Below are positions 55,601-64,000 of a DNA stretch of 64,000 bases, in pieces. Below the pieces are notes generated by a model, which saw only the letters and a program-made list of their open reading frames with translations, was not told the origin of the DNA and did no database searches. Numbering within the stretch: the stretch's first letter is position 1; each line of letters starts with the position of its first letter. Location: the NCBI RefSeq assembly GCF_035083965.1, contig NC_089725.1, positions 30,699,925 to 30,763,924 on the forward strand. Direction: 5' to 3'. A program made the translations under genes and the position numbers. Origin of the DNA: Branchiostoma lanceolatum. Taxonomy: Eukaryota; Chordata; Leptocardii; Amphioxiformes; Branchiostomatidae.

Positions 55601-57425
55601 TAGATCATGAATTCCTTGGCGCGGTCGAACCATGAGCTCGATATGCTGGAGGATTCGTCGACAACGAAGACGATGTCCACGGAGCAGGCTGTGGTTTCAG
55701 AACGTGAAATAGATGTTGAACTGTTACATAGATGTTGAATAGGTGTCCATGGGATAATCTGTCATGTAGATGTACGTAAGGAAATGTTTGGAGCAGATTT
55801 CCAAAGTACCTGGTACCGCGATGCAATATAAACCATCTTAAAAATTGCGTATTATTCAAAGCAGCCACTGTAGAATATTCATTCTTTTTACATTTTCCTT
55901 TGGAGGAAAACTATTAGAACCACAGGACACACGTATTATATAAAATGATGCGCATTTTGGTCTTTTATTCCTTTTAGAGAAGACGTCAAGCCTACATCGA
56001 GTCAACTAGTGACCAAAATTACCGCCAATTTTCACATAATTGCACTGTCAAACACGAAAATCGTAATCTTTAGCCAATTACAGCTATGACAATCGTTTGC
56101 ACATAATTGTATTGAAAGAGTATCATAAACACATGAAGCAGCCACTAGTTGTTGCATGGTTTTATTTGTCACCATTTACATGATCTTTATTTGCCTCTGA
56201 CTGAAGCCGACTGACTGGCCGAAGCTGTCAACCGTCTCCCGAGACGCAAAGAGCCGAAGATGTGGAGATTTGTCTTAATGTAACTTGTAATCGGCCTTCG
56301 GGCAAGAGTTTATAATACACGTATATTCACCAAACTCCAGTGATTTATCCTGCTTCCAAAATCCCCAAAGTGGTGAAATCCCATGTTAACTCGGCCTCAG
56401 GCCAGCTATTTCTTTTAACTGTATATCTACATATCCCGCATCAGACGCCCCCACACAGGGGACCAACTCAAAATCGTATATGTTTAGAAAAAGTGGCAAA
56501 GTGGTCTTGTGTACTCTCCAAGCAGAAGAAGGGTTCCGGCTGTTTTTTGACGTGTTTTTAAGCGTTTATGTCGGGCTTTCTACTTTGCCATGTTTTTTTC
56601 TATAGGGGTTTATAGAGAAAAATATATGACAAAGTAGAAAGCCCGACAAAAACACCTAGAGTAGTCTTCTGGTTTGAGTTGTTGACTAAGAATCTAAAGG
56701 TTCTGGGTTCGAATGGCAGGTACCTATGTTACGTTGTGCCCTTACGAAAGGTAATTTTATACCTATTTTCTCTCTCGACTCAGGTGAAGATGAGTACCTA
56801 GCTTCGTTTGGGGACGTCCCCTCGGACGTAAAGAAGGACAGGAGAGCAACACCTCGAACACGTTAAAGATCACACCGCACTTATCGAACATATCAGTCTG
56901 GTCTTGCGTAGATCGTACCAACTGTACAAAACTGGGATATTGCGCCTAAACTAATAAAGGCTGTTTATGTCACAATGTGTCAACTAACCAATCAACTACC
57001 TAACAAAAAAACAAGCAAATGTTTTACACGCACAAAGTCTGCTATCTCCGATTAATAGGAGTGGTTAATCCGGATCCAAATAAACATTCAGGTAAAATGT
57101 CAATGAATATTCCTGTTTCTTATAGCTACAGCCGCATTTCTTGCATTTCTATCGTTAAGAAATTCAATGTAACGAAGCTGAAATGAAAAATATAAAAATA
57201 AGCAATGATGGACTTACCTGGGCCGGGGCCATTGGGCAGGGTCGGGCTGTCGTTGTGGTCGGGCTCGGGTTGGGGTTCCGGCGGCGGTGGCGGCATGGTC
57301 GGGTCACCGCCGGGTGGGGGCCAGACGTCGGGACCGTCCCCGCCGCCAGGCGGGAATCCTTGGCCGACTGCCCCGCGGATGGCGACGAACATCACCAAAG
57401 TGGACAGCAACAGTTTCCACAGCAT
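46652..57425 (-). CDS. Secreted VWA plus five-VWC protein, 13 exons
   Basis: Exons in order of translation: 57425-57218, 55688-55564, 54370-54230, 53480-53409, 52590-52401, 51875-51814, 51344-51194, 50588-50533, 50184-50008, 49306-49124, 48682-48553, 47801-47740, 46789-46652 (stop TAG). All borders are GT/AG and all phases agree, giving 564 aa. Exon 1: signal peptide ([20 protein letters not shown]) and a Pro/Gly-rich linker. Exons 2-5: a complete VWA domain with the metal site DESSS, a Thr in SRPGTAI and TDG. Exons 6-13: five VWC domains, each a short half (GC...IPVG) plus a half with C.C..., ending QCCPVC. VWC 1, 2 and 5 are cleanly split over exon pairs; exons 9 and 10 each fuse the end of one VWC to the start of the next. 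It is probably an extracellular matrix or growth-factor-binding protein. No orthologue is named. Confidence 0.85.
47090..47393 (-). mobile_element. tRNA-derived SINE with target duplication
   Basis: On the minus strand: A box TGGTGCAGTGG (47372-47382) and B box GGTTCAAGCC (47306-47315). The 11-bp CCTGAGATCAT stands on both sides (47079-47089 and 47394-47404). It lies in the last intron of the VWA-VWC gene, in the gene's own orientation. Confidence 0.85.
47405..47640 (-). mobile_element. Possible LINE 3' end
   Basis: On the minus strand it ends TTGTTGTGTCAATAAAGATT, like the 3' ends of CR1/L2-type elements. No coding part is left. Low certainty. Confidence 0.35.
49004..49080. repeat. Short tandem repeat, about 32-bp unit, three copies
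   Basis: CTGGGATAGCTAAGTACAGA occurs twice and a diverged CTAGAATAGCTAAGTCCATA once, in the intron between exons 10 and 11 of the VWA-VWC gene. Confidence 0.75.
49430..49720. repeat. Intronic segment duplicated at 50205-50470, copy 1
   Basis: Shares with 50205-50470 the phrases CAGAACTGCSCAAG, AGGCTGGATTC, TGTCAGTGGGG and AAAATTATCTT. It begins with a fold-back part (TTTACACACGCGTTTTTAGT and, near 49490, AACGCGTGTGTACATTA). The two segments lie in neighbouring introns, on either side of VWC exon 9. Confidence 0.7.
49795..49855. repeat. (CACT)n microsatellite
   Basis: About 13 units of CACT, then CACTCT units. Intronic. Confidence 0.95.
50205..50470. repeat. Intronic segment duplicated at 49430-49720, copy 2
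   Basis: Second copy of the intronic segment. Its fold-back part reads TTTACACAGGCGTTTTTTAG and is inverted at 50285-50302. See the first copy. Confidence 0.7.
53168..53400. repeat. Dispersed repeat with (TG)n start
   Basis: Starts ATTATCTCCATGCAAAATGG, runs through GTGTGTCTGTGTGTGTCTGT and continues TCAGCATAACTGAAGAACCC. The start is shared with 31450; the body resembles the insert at 225-1358 (GTCTTGGTAAGACAAAGG). Intronic in the VWA-VWC gene. Confidence 0.6.
53930..54210 (+). mobile_element. LINE 3' end
   Basis: Ends GGGCCACCCTGGCTAAATAA followed by an ACAACAAACAAC tail, the usual shape of an L2/CR1-type 3' end. Opposite to the host gene; coding part absent. Confidence 0.5.
55080..55545 (+). 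mobile_element. LINE 3' ORF fragment and tail
   Basis: Encodes, with a frameshift, KDRLCKFC then [20 protein letters not shown], the same LINE C-terminus as at 33.8 kb. It ends in ATGCAATAAAGATTATTATC. It lies in the intron between exons 2 and 3 of the VWA-VWC gene, in the opposite orientation. Confidence 0.7.
56552..56655. repeat. Inverted repeat (hairpin)
   Basis: GTCGGGCTTTCTACTTTG followed by CCATG pairs with ATATGACAAAGTAGAAAGCC and CGACA, around a T-rich centre that includes TCTATAGGGG and TTTATAGAGA. MITE-like, in intron 1 of the VWA-VWC gene. Confidence 0.7.
56657..56900 (+). mobile_element. Probable tRNA-derived SINE
   Basis: TCTGGTTTGAGTTGTTGACT and, 20 bases on, GGGTTCGAATGGCAGG resemble A and B boxes. 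The body GTTGTGCCCTTACGAAAGGT resembles that of the SINE at 33.4 kb. Confidence 0.5.
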
Positions 57426-57672
57426 GCTTGATGTGTGGTGAAATCTGCGTAACGATGGATAGATACGTGTGCGTTATTGGCTTGTGTATTGTCATCCGAT
57501 TTAGATATCTCAGCATCAGATTTGCCAGTAAAAGAAAGATAAAGAAAGATTCGCCTGTAACAAAGCGTTTTTTCAAAGCGTATCACTAAGACGAAGCAAA
57601 GAATTCTGGCCTGAATGTCTCCCCTGAAATCTGTCTAACAACGGACATATACGTGTGCGTTTTTAGCTCGTG

Positions 57673-57680
57673 TATTTATA
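57673..57680 (-). promoter_or_regulatory. Possible TATA box of the VWA-VWC gene
   Basis: TATAAATA on the minus strand, about 250 bp upstream of the ATG. It lies in the second of two direct repeats (57440-57500 and 57627-57680, both with TACGTGTGCGTT), so the promoter region has a local duplication. Confidence 0.4.
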
Positions 57681-57689
57681 GCGTTTTGT

Positions 57690-58233
57690 CGACTGAACCG
57701 GATACATCTAATCCCCTGTATCTTCAAAACAACGTTTCACGGTGGGCGCAAGCGACGTCTCACGCAAATTTCTTAAGTGGCGAAAAGTTGGAACTGTGAC
57801 ATGTAACGTTAATGTCCCGTCGCAAGAGTAACGGTGTCGTCATGAAGTTATATCCAAGAATTCAAACTTCTTTTAAGAATGGAAAACACGGATGAGTGCA
57901 CAAGAGAACTTCAATGTACGGGGTACTGGATGTGATAACATTTCTTACCGTCTGGCAAAAAATCACCGGTATAACGCTTTTCAGTCGGTACCGAGGTTGG
58001 TCCAACGCTCAGTCAGGTCGTGTCGTGTCGTGTCCAGTACAACTCACGGTCTTCTCACCGGTCCGTAATGGCCACTGACCACAAGAGCTCTGTCGGGGTG
58101 TCCCGCACAAACCGTTATGAGCCGAACGTCAGGACTCTTCCCATTGGCCCACGTTAACGGTTTCGTCACTTATCGGTACCTATCATCAAGGATACTTCAT
58201 ATCAACAGACGTGGGCAGCGTATAGTCTATATG
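57690..58233. other. Intergenic, nothing recognised
   Basis: No supported gene; a short GTCGTGTCGTGTCGTGTCC tract lies at about 58018. Confidence 0.35.
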
Positions 58234-58627
58234 ACAGGCGCCGGCTACGGCTACGCTAGCGTTTGGGTTATGCCGTTTTTCTATTGCTAGCAGTGTGTTC
58301 TGGTAATTTTGGCTCATTCTACGGTCACTTTTCCAAACTGGGGCCCGGCCGGGCTGTTTGTTGGATCGAAAAATAAAACTACATATCATACATCAAGAAA
58401 TACAACTTATGGTTATGACTAAGTTTCACGTTTTGTGTCCTTTGTTGTCTTTTATGGCATGCTTTTCGTTCCCGCAAACTGCCCGACCGGGCCCCGGTGA
58501 CGCTATAGTAAGAGAAGGATGTGTCAAAAACACACATGTTTTTTTTTCTCTTGACAAGAGAAAGTCGCCGTTGGCAATTGTCTACAATAAAAGGCAGTAC
58601 AAAAACGCCAGCCGTAGCCGGGCCTGT
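58234..58627. mobile_element. TIR element of 394 bp
   Basis: ACAGGCGCCGGCTACGGCTA at the left is inverted at the right (AGCCGTAGCCGGGCCTGT). A second inverted pair, GGGCCCGGCCGGGC and GCCCGACCGGGCCCC, lies inside (58346 and 58480). Non-coding. Confidence 0.65.
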
Positions 58628-60341
58628 TAGGGAGGCTCTATGGAGCTGGTTACACCAGGATGTATGCGCCAGCACGTTGCTCTGGCCTGTTGACAGTCAA
58701 CATGTTAACAGCGATGTGCGTATGATGTGCATTCTTATGGGACAGGTGCGCCTGTTTTGTCAGCAACCATGTCGCCACCTCTGACCCAAGGTTAGACGTT
58801 TTAGATGGATATCTGTTTCCATAAAGGCTGCATATACGGTATGACAAGCGTGTGACAAGAACAGATTGTTGCTATTGATACTCTCATGGACTTATCTAAC
58901 TATTAAAGACTTGTGTAATTCATCTCTAATTTTAGAGTGCTGTTCCTCGATCGTTCACACTTTCAAAATGATCTGGCGTTTTGGAGGAATATTGTGTTTA
59001 TATGATGAGATAATATGTTTATTGCAAGGCCTGGCCCAGAGGTTAAGTACTAACATGATGCAGACAAAGAGAGTGAGCACAATTTATAACGTGTGGCTAC
59101 TCGTTTTTTTAGCACATGATTTCTAGTATGGACTTGTTGGGTTTGACATTTTCTTCTGAAGCGTCGGAAGATGAAATGTCTAATCTTCTGTATAACGCGT
59201 AGATTCTTTTGATCTTGATATTAATATTAATATGTCGGTCTGCAGCTGTACCAACAGAGAGCATGACATGTCATGTCACATCCTTGTGGGTATGTTTTGC
59301 TCGCAGTCTTCTGTAAATATCACTCATTTTTCATCTGCCCTTCTTGCTGACAATAGTATGAAAGCGTCACGCCAACGCCAATAACAAGGCATTAGTGTAT
59401 TGAATCTGGTAAATATTTTTCATACTTTTTCATGATGTGCGCAGGAGGTGACGAAACACAGTGTTATCCAAAGTACGTTTTCGCGAAACAGCGAGATTTC
59501 GGTAGTCTCACAACGCCAATTAGATATTGCATGAGAGGAACACTTTGTTTGATTGATTCTGGCTTGTTTTGTAAATTGATGAGCGCAGGATGTGACAAAA
59601 ATACATCCAAAGGTTATGGAAGGTCACCTCATGGTATTTTGAGAGGTAAAGCTCTGGCCTGACAATATCAACACGTTATTATACGCAAGAAACTAAGACC
59701 TGAAATGTCTTGACAAGAGCACGTTTTGAACGAAATACTGCGATGTTGAGCTCTAGCTACATCATTTAGGCCATTCTTCTTAGTTCAGAAACGTATTTCA
59801 GACAATACTCTATACATTTATCTGAGTGTGCTAACAATCGGCATAATCGCTAGTAGAGAAGTTTTTCTAACCACTTACCAGTGAACTAATGAGCTAACAC
59901 TCATCTAACTCATTAAATCTAATTAGTGATTTGACTAGATAGAGGAGTGTTAGCAAATTAATTCACTAGTAGACTGTTAACTTATTGTTTTATTCCTCAC
60001 TTACTTAGTTTGTTGGTATCTTTTACTATTATATACTATAATGCTAACTAAACAAATGTGCTAGATAGTCAGGTTTAGATGTTGGCCGTTTCCTTTTCGA
60101 GGACGCTACAATCACTGCACCCACCACCCCCGCCCCAAATTTAAGCTTGCAAGTTTGGGAGACAAGTTTTCAAAAAACCCACTAATGTAAACATAAATAA
60201 ATATGAATGATAATGATATGGGTGATAAATGGCACCCAGGCTAATCCCCTTGATTTTACGGGGCCTAGGTTGCCATATGTTTTAAAAAGAAACCCTACTT
60301 TTTTTCTCCCCTACCACAATAGTGGCCTCTTCTATGGCTAC
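58628..60341. other. Intergenic, no gene supported
   Basis: 59850-59955 contains an inverted pair GCTAACACTCATCT and AGAGGAGTGTTAGC. The rest is AT-rich without motifs that I recognise. Confidence 0.4.
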
Positions 60342-60354
60342 AGGTCAATGACCT
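60342..60354 (+). promoter_or_regulatory. Perfect IR-1 nuclear-receptor site
   Basis: AGGTCAATGACCT is an exact inverted repeat of the AGGTCA half-site with one spacer base, the form bound by FXR/EcR-type heterodimers with RXR. It lies 190 bp upstream of the P450 ATG. A further AGGTGAGGTCA (two overlapping half-sites) follows at 60378-60388. Confidence 0.55.
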
Positions 60355-60543
60355 CAGGGGGTGATCATGTGATCCCCAGGTGAGGTCAGCTTTAGCCAGG
60401 GTGACAGACAGACAGACAAAAGCACTAGTGACTCGACAGTGCAGAAAGGAAGTGCCTTCGTCCAAGTTTTACCACTGGCACATCGATGTAGAACTCCTTC
60501 AAGTTCTTTACTGTCGTTGCTAAGACTTTTTGAAGTTACAAAG

Positions 60544-63500
60544 ATGTCTGTGTCGGCCTTGTTTACGTACCTGAATGCCCAGACGTGTGTGATCCTGGGG
60601 TTTGTGTTCCTGCTGGCCTACTGGTACCTCCGGACCCGGGCTGCTCCAAACCTCCCCCCGGGGCCGTGGGCACTGCCGGGGCTCGGGAACGTGCTGCAGA
60701 TGGCCACAAAGGTGGGTTTGCTACTTTTACTTGATAAGCAAGACCCATGGCAACATAGATATTAAGTTACATACCTCAGGACCCGGGCACCGCCCAACCT
60801 CCCCCCGGGGCCGTGGGCGCTGCCGGGGCTGGGGAACGTGCTGCAGATGGCCACAAAGGTGGGTTTGCTACTTTTACTTGATAAGCAAGACCCATGGCAA
60901 CATAGATATTAAGTTACATACCTCAGGACCCGGGCACCGCCCAACCTCCCCCCGGGGCCGTGGGCGCTGCCGGGGCTGGGGAACGTGCTGCAGATGGCCA
61001 CAAAGGTGGGTTTGCTACTTTTTTCTGCTCGCTAAGCCAGACATTACATATAGAAACCATGGCAACATTCATAAATAATAACAGTTACATACCTCCGGAT
61101 CCGGGCACCGCCCAACCTCCCCCCGGGGCGGTGGGGACTGCCAGGTCTGGGGAACGTGTTGCAGATGGCCACAAAGGTGGGTTTGCTGCTTTCTTCCACT
61201 TGCTACGTTAGACATTACATACAGAAACCAAGGCAACATTCATAAATAATAACAGTTACATACCTCCGGATCCGGGCACCGCCCAACCTCCCCCCGGGGC
61301 GGTGGGGACTGCCAGGTCTGGGGAACGTGTTGCAGATGGCCACAAAGGTGGGTTTGCTACTTTCTTCCACTTGCTACGTTAGACATTACATACAGAAACC
61401 AAGGCAACATTCATAAATAATAACAGTTACATACCTCCGGATCCGGGCACCGCCCAACCTCCCCCCGGGGCGGTGGGGACTGCCAGGTCTGGGGAACGTG
61501 TTGCAGATGGCCACAAAGGTGGGTTTGCTGCTTTCTTCCAATTGCTACGTTAGACATTACATACAGAAACCAAGGCAACATAGATAGATATACCTCTTGA
61601 CCGCGACACCTCCCAACACCCCCACCCCCACAGGGCCGGGGGCACTGCCAAGTGTGGGGCTTCAAAGGTGGTTCACAAAGCGGCGGGGTTGGTACTTCTA
61701 TTTGATAAAGTCACGGTTACTCACTGCTTAAGATTCTCTTTTTCACTGCCGGGGCACATCGTTGAGGGCTTTAAGGGCCGGACTAGCGACCGCCCTGCCA
61801 TATTAACCACCCGTCCACGCACTCCCCCCCCCCGTCAGTGATACCCCTGTAGGGGTTTTCAGAGGGCATTAAGAAGAAGAAGACGAAGACACATAGCCGA
61901 ACGCGACCCCCCGATCTCCCCCCAATCATGGTTGGGAGTGGTTCGGGAGCGATTGTTTTGAAATTGTCAAAATTAGGCCACACCTACACTTGGTCATGAT
62001 CAAAACTGGTCAGACCGAATGTTTTGAAATTTTCAACATTAGGCCACACGTCAACTAGGTCATGATCAAAACTGATCAGACCGAATGTTTTGAAATTTTC
62101 AAAATTAGGCCACACGTCAACTAGGTCAAAACTGGTCAGACCGAATGTTTTGAAATTTTCAAAATTAGGCCACACGTCAACTAGGTCAAAACTGGTCAGA
62201 CCGAATGTTTTGAAATTTTCAAAATTAGGCCACACGTCAACTAGGTCAAAACTGGTCAGACCGAATGTTTTGAAATTTTCAAAATTAGGCCACACGTCAA
62301 CTAGGTCAAAACTGGTCAAACCGAATGTTTTGAAATTTTCAAAATTAGGCCACACGTCAACTAGGTCAAAACTGGTCAGACCGAATGTTTTGAAATTTTC
62401 AAAAGTAGGCCACACGTCAACTAGGTCAAAACCGGTCAGACCGAATGTTTTGAAATTTTCAAAAGTAGGCCACACGTCAACTAGGTCAAAACTGGTCAGA
62501 CCGAATGTTTTGAAATTTTCAAAATTAGGCCACACGTCAACTAGGTCAAAACTGATCAGACCGAATGTTTTGAAATTGTCAAAATTAGGCCACACGTCAA
62601 CTAGGTCAAAACTGGTCAGACCGAATGTTTTGAAATTTTCAAAATTAGGCCACACGTCAACTAGGTCAAAACTGATCAGACCGAATGTTTTGAAATTGTC
62701 AAAATTAGGCCACACGTCAACTAGGTCAAAACTGGTCAGACCGAATGTTTTGAAATTTTCAAAATTAGGCCACACGTCAACTAGGTCAAAACTGGTCAGA
62801 CCGAATGTTTTGAAATTGTCAAAATTAGGCCACACGTCAACTAGGTCAAAACTGGTCAGACCGAATGTTTTGAAATTGTCAAAATTAGGCCACACGTCAA
62901 CTAGGTCAAAACTGGTCAGACCGAATGTTTTGAAATTGTCAAAATTAGGCCACACGTCAATTTGGTCAAAACTGGTCAGACTGCTCCCGACCTACCACCA
63001 ACTTAAGTTAAATAGTGTTCGGGAGCTATGTTCGGTCCTTGGTTCGGCTATGTGCAACCGGGGCTTAAGTCAGATCTGACATATAGAAACCAATGCAGCA
63101 TAAATATATGCAAACATGGCCTCGAAGTATTTTGATATGCATGGGTGCACTTCTACCGGTGCAAAACTTCGATCGAGTCCACAACACAACATAAAACAGC
63201 ACAATAGAGTAGAAATAGCCTAAAACTGCAGACACATTACTGATTCTAAAGTGCTTTGAACAAATATAATGGCAGAATTAAGAGTGCTACGTTTATCATT
63301 TTGTCACATGAAGTGAAATAAATCCAGAAATTCTCGCTATGGCAATACCTTTGCATTGCCACATGTACACTTACGCCAAATATAATTACTCACGCAACTA
63401 GATGCACCTACTCAATGTACATGGATAACTTTTTTTGGCGTATCTTATCACCCGGACGTCTAACCTTCATCAACACATGTACACTTGTTGATCTAGGTTC

Positions 63501-64000
63501 CTCATCTGACCTGGACGGAACTCGGAAAGACGTACGGGCCTGTGGTGTACCTCCGACTGGGGAGCCAGCAGATCGTCGTGCTGAACAGCTACTCGGCCAT
63601 CCACGAGGCCCTGGGGAGGAAAGGGGAGGACTTCTCCAGCAGACCCGCCTGGTACACCTTTCAGCAGATGGGCTTCATGGACTACGGTAAGTGGTATCTG
63701 TTTATCATAAAATGCTAGCTTGTCGTGCTGAACAGCTACTCGGCCATCCACGAGGCCCTGGGGAGGAAAGGGGAGGACTTCTCCAGCAGACCCGCCTGGT
63801 ACACCTTTCAGCAGATGGGGTTCCTGGACTACGGTAAGTGGTATCTGTTTATAATGAAAGACTAGATTGTAACGTACTGAACAGCTACTCGGCCATCCAC
63901 GAGGCCCTGGGGAGGAAAGGGGAGGACTTCTCCAGCAGACCCGCCTGGTACACCTTTCAGCAGATGGGCTTCATGGACCACGGTAAGTGGTATCTGTTTA
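60544..64000 (+). CDS. CYP2-like cytochrome P450, 5' part only
   Basis: Two exons are visible. Exon 1 (60544-60711, 56 codons) has an N-terminal membrane anchor (TCVILGFVFLLAYWYL), then the proline-rich hinge PNLPPGPWALPGLGN, and ends AAG|GTGGGT in phase 0. Exon 2 (63497-63686) starts after TTGATCTAG and reads VPHLTWTELGKTYGPVVYLR, then LGSQQIVVLNSYSAIHEALG and GEDFSSRPAW, ending TACG|GTAAGT in phase 1. These are the first two exons of a microsomal CYP2-type mono-oxygenase. The heme-binding part lies beyond the window. The start has A at -3. Both exons have partial tandem copies after them; intron 1 is full of repeats. Substrate unknown; a role in xenobiotic or steroid oxidation is only the family's general role. 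Confidence 0.85.
60624..61670 (+). repeat. Tandem copies of the 3' part of P450 exon 1
   Basis: The exon 1 segment encoding LRTRAPPNLPPGPWALPGLG, NVLQMATK, plus its donor AAAGGTGGGTTTG, is repeated. Copies start (Arg codon) at 60631 (true exon), 60778, 60925, 61096, 61267, 61438 and a decayed one at 61597. Steps are 147, 147, 171, 171, 171 and 159 bp, all multiples of three. Copies 2-6 keep the frame and donor. Only the second and third have an AG (CTCAG|G) placed as a possible acceptor. A stop in the intron part ends read-through at 60763. Confidence 0.9.
61889..63065. mobile_element. TIR element containing the minisatellite
   Basis: The left end ACACATAGCCGAACGCGAC is inverted on the right (GGTTCGGCTATGTGCAACCG). 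Inner parts such as GTTCGGGAGC and CAGACTGCTCCCGA match the inner element at 28708-29565 in reverse orientation. It sits in P450 intron 1. Confidence 0.65.
61965..62985. repeat. 60-bp minisatellite, about 17 copies
   Basis: Unit AAAATTAGGCCACACGTCAA followed by CTAGGTCAAAACTGGTCAGA and CCGAATGTTTTGAAATTTTC. From 62101 the period is exactly 60. The first two copies carry an extra ATGATC. Variants (TTTTC/TTGTC, GGTCA/GATCA) show a 120-bp higher-order repeat between 62521 and 62760. The long ORFs on both strands result from the period being a multiple of three. Confidence 0.95.
63373..63473. mobile_element. Penelope fragment beside P450 exon 2
   Basis: A 101-bp insertion with 13-bp target duplications CACATGTACACTT (63360-63372 and 63474-63486). 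It matches the Penelope ends at 38.8 kb in two opposite pieces: ACGCCAAATATAATTACTCA, and inverted GGCGTATCTTATCACCCGGA with CGTCTAACCTTCATCAA. Confidence 0.8.
63719..63982 (+). repeat. Two tandem copies of the 3' part of P450 exon 2
   Basis: After exon 2 the segment from GTCGTGCTGAACAGC to the donor TACGGTAAGTGG is repeated, ending at 63833 (147 bp on) and 63982 (149 bp on). Each encodes LNSYSAIHEALGRKGEDFSS and RPAWYTFQQMGF. The third copy reads MDHG instead of MDYG. Neither copy has a clear acceptor. More copies may follow beyond the window. Confidence 0.9.

Noticed and set aside
57183-57589. Plus-strand ORFs opposite VWA-VWC exon 1
   Set aside because: They mirror the Pro/Gly-rich exon on the other strand, which has a signal peptide and a consensus donor.
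60602-61078. 158-codon ORF through the P450 exon 1 copies
   Set aside because: It is in the wrong frame relative to the conserved PPGPWALPGLGN frame and exists only because the 147-bp step is a multiple of three.
61965-62985. CRISPR-like regular spacing
   Set aside because: Whole 60-bp units are repeated with no unique spacers, in a eukaryotic intron.
61984-63079. Two ORFs of about 325 codons, one on each strand, in the 62-kb minisatellite
   Set aside because: A 60-bp unit without stops gives open frames by arithmetic. No start context, no unique sequence and no flanking exon.

Overview
The window looks like lancelet (amphioxus, Branchiostoma-type) nuclear DNA. The evidence is split genes with GT/AG introns, a tandem family of receptor tyrosine kinases with EGF and Ig modules, a VWA plus VWC secreted protein, a CYP2-type P450, and a dense load of tRNA-derived SINEs, LINE 3' ends, Penelope-like retroelements and small TIR elements. 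The species call is an inference from gene content, not from a database match.

Layout. 1-24.2 kb is a head-to-tail array, all on the + strand, of six intronless receptor tyrosine kinase paralogues at 3.7-4.6 kb spacing, plus the 3' flank of a seventh unit at the left edge. Three members (C, D, E) are intact: signal peptide, cadherin-like segment, EGF, Ig, three EGFs, one membrane helix, tyrosine kinase. A is broken by a frameshift and a stop. B lost exactly the kinase through an in-frame deletion. F lost everything between the N-terminal ectodomain and the kinase C-lobe, also in frame. All six keep the same C-terminal end. 24.2-34.3 kb is repeat-rich and without a convincing gene: microsatellite, SINE-like repeats, TIR elements, LINE and SINE fragments.

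34.4-38.3 kb carries a three-exon gene for a secreted protein with a huge Gly-Pro-Glu/Ser/Thr repeat core flanked by two related short helical modules. 38.8-39.7 kb is a 5'-truncated Penelope-like element with 14-bp target duplications, a GIY-YIG endonuclease remnant and two hammerhead-ribozyme-like motifs. 40.2-46.1 kb holds a small TIR element, a short ORF, a LINE fragment and a tandem duplication.

46.65-57.43 kb (- strand) is a 13-exon gene for a secreted VWA plus five-VWC protein of 564 aa; every exon junction agrees in phase. 60.5-64 kb (+) is the 5' part of a CYP2-like P450: exon 1 and exon 2 are visible, and the 3' half of each, with its splice donor, has been tandemly duplicated. Its first intron also holds a 60-bp minisatellite grown inside a TIR element and a Penelope fragment inserted 24 bp before exon 2. 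A perfect IR-1 nuclear-receptor site lies 190 bp upstream of its ATG. The gene continues beyond the window.

The genes are separate eukaryotic loci, not an operon. The most unusual biology is the RTK array, which produces kinase-less and predicted secreted forms from in-frame deletions. The CYP partial-exon arrays and the silk-like repeat protein come next.
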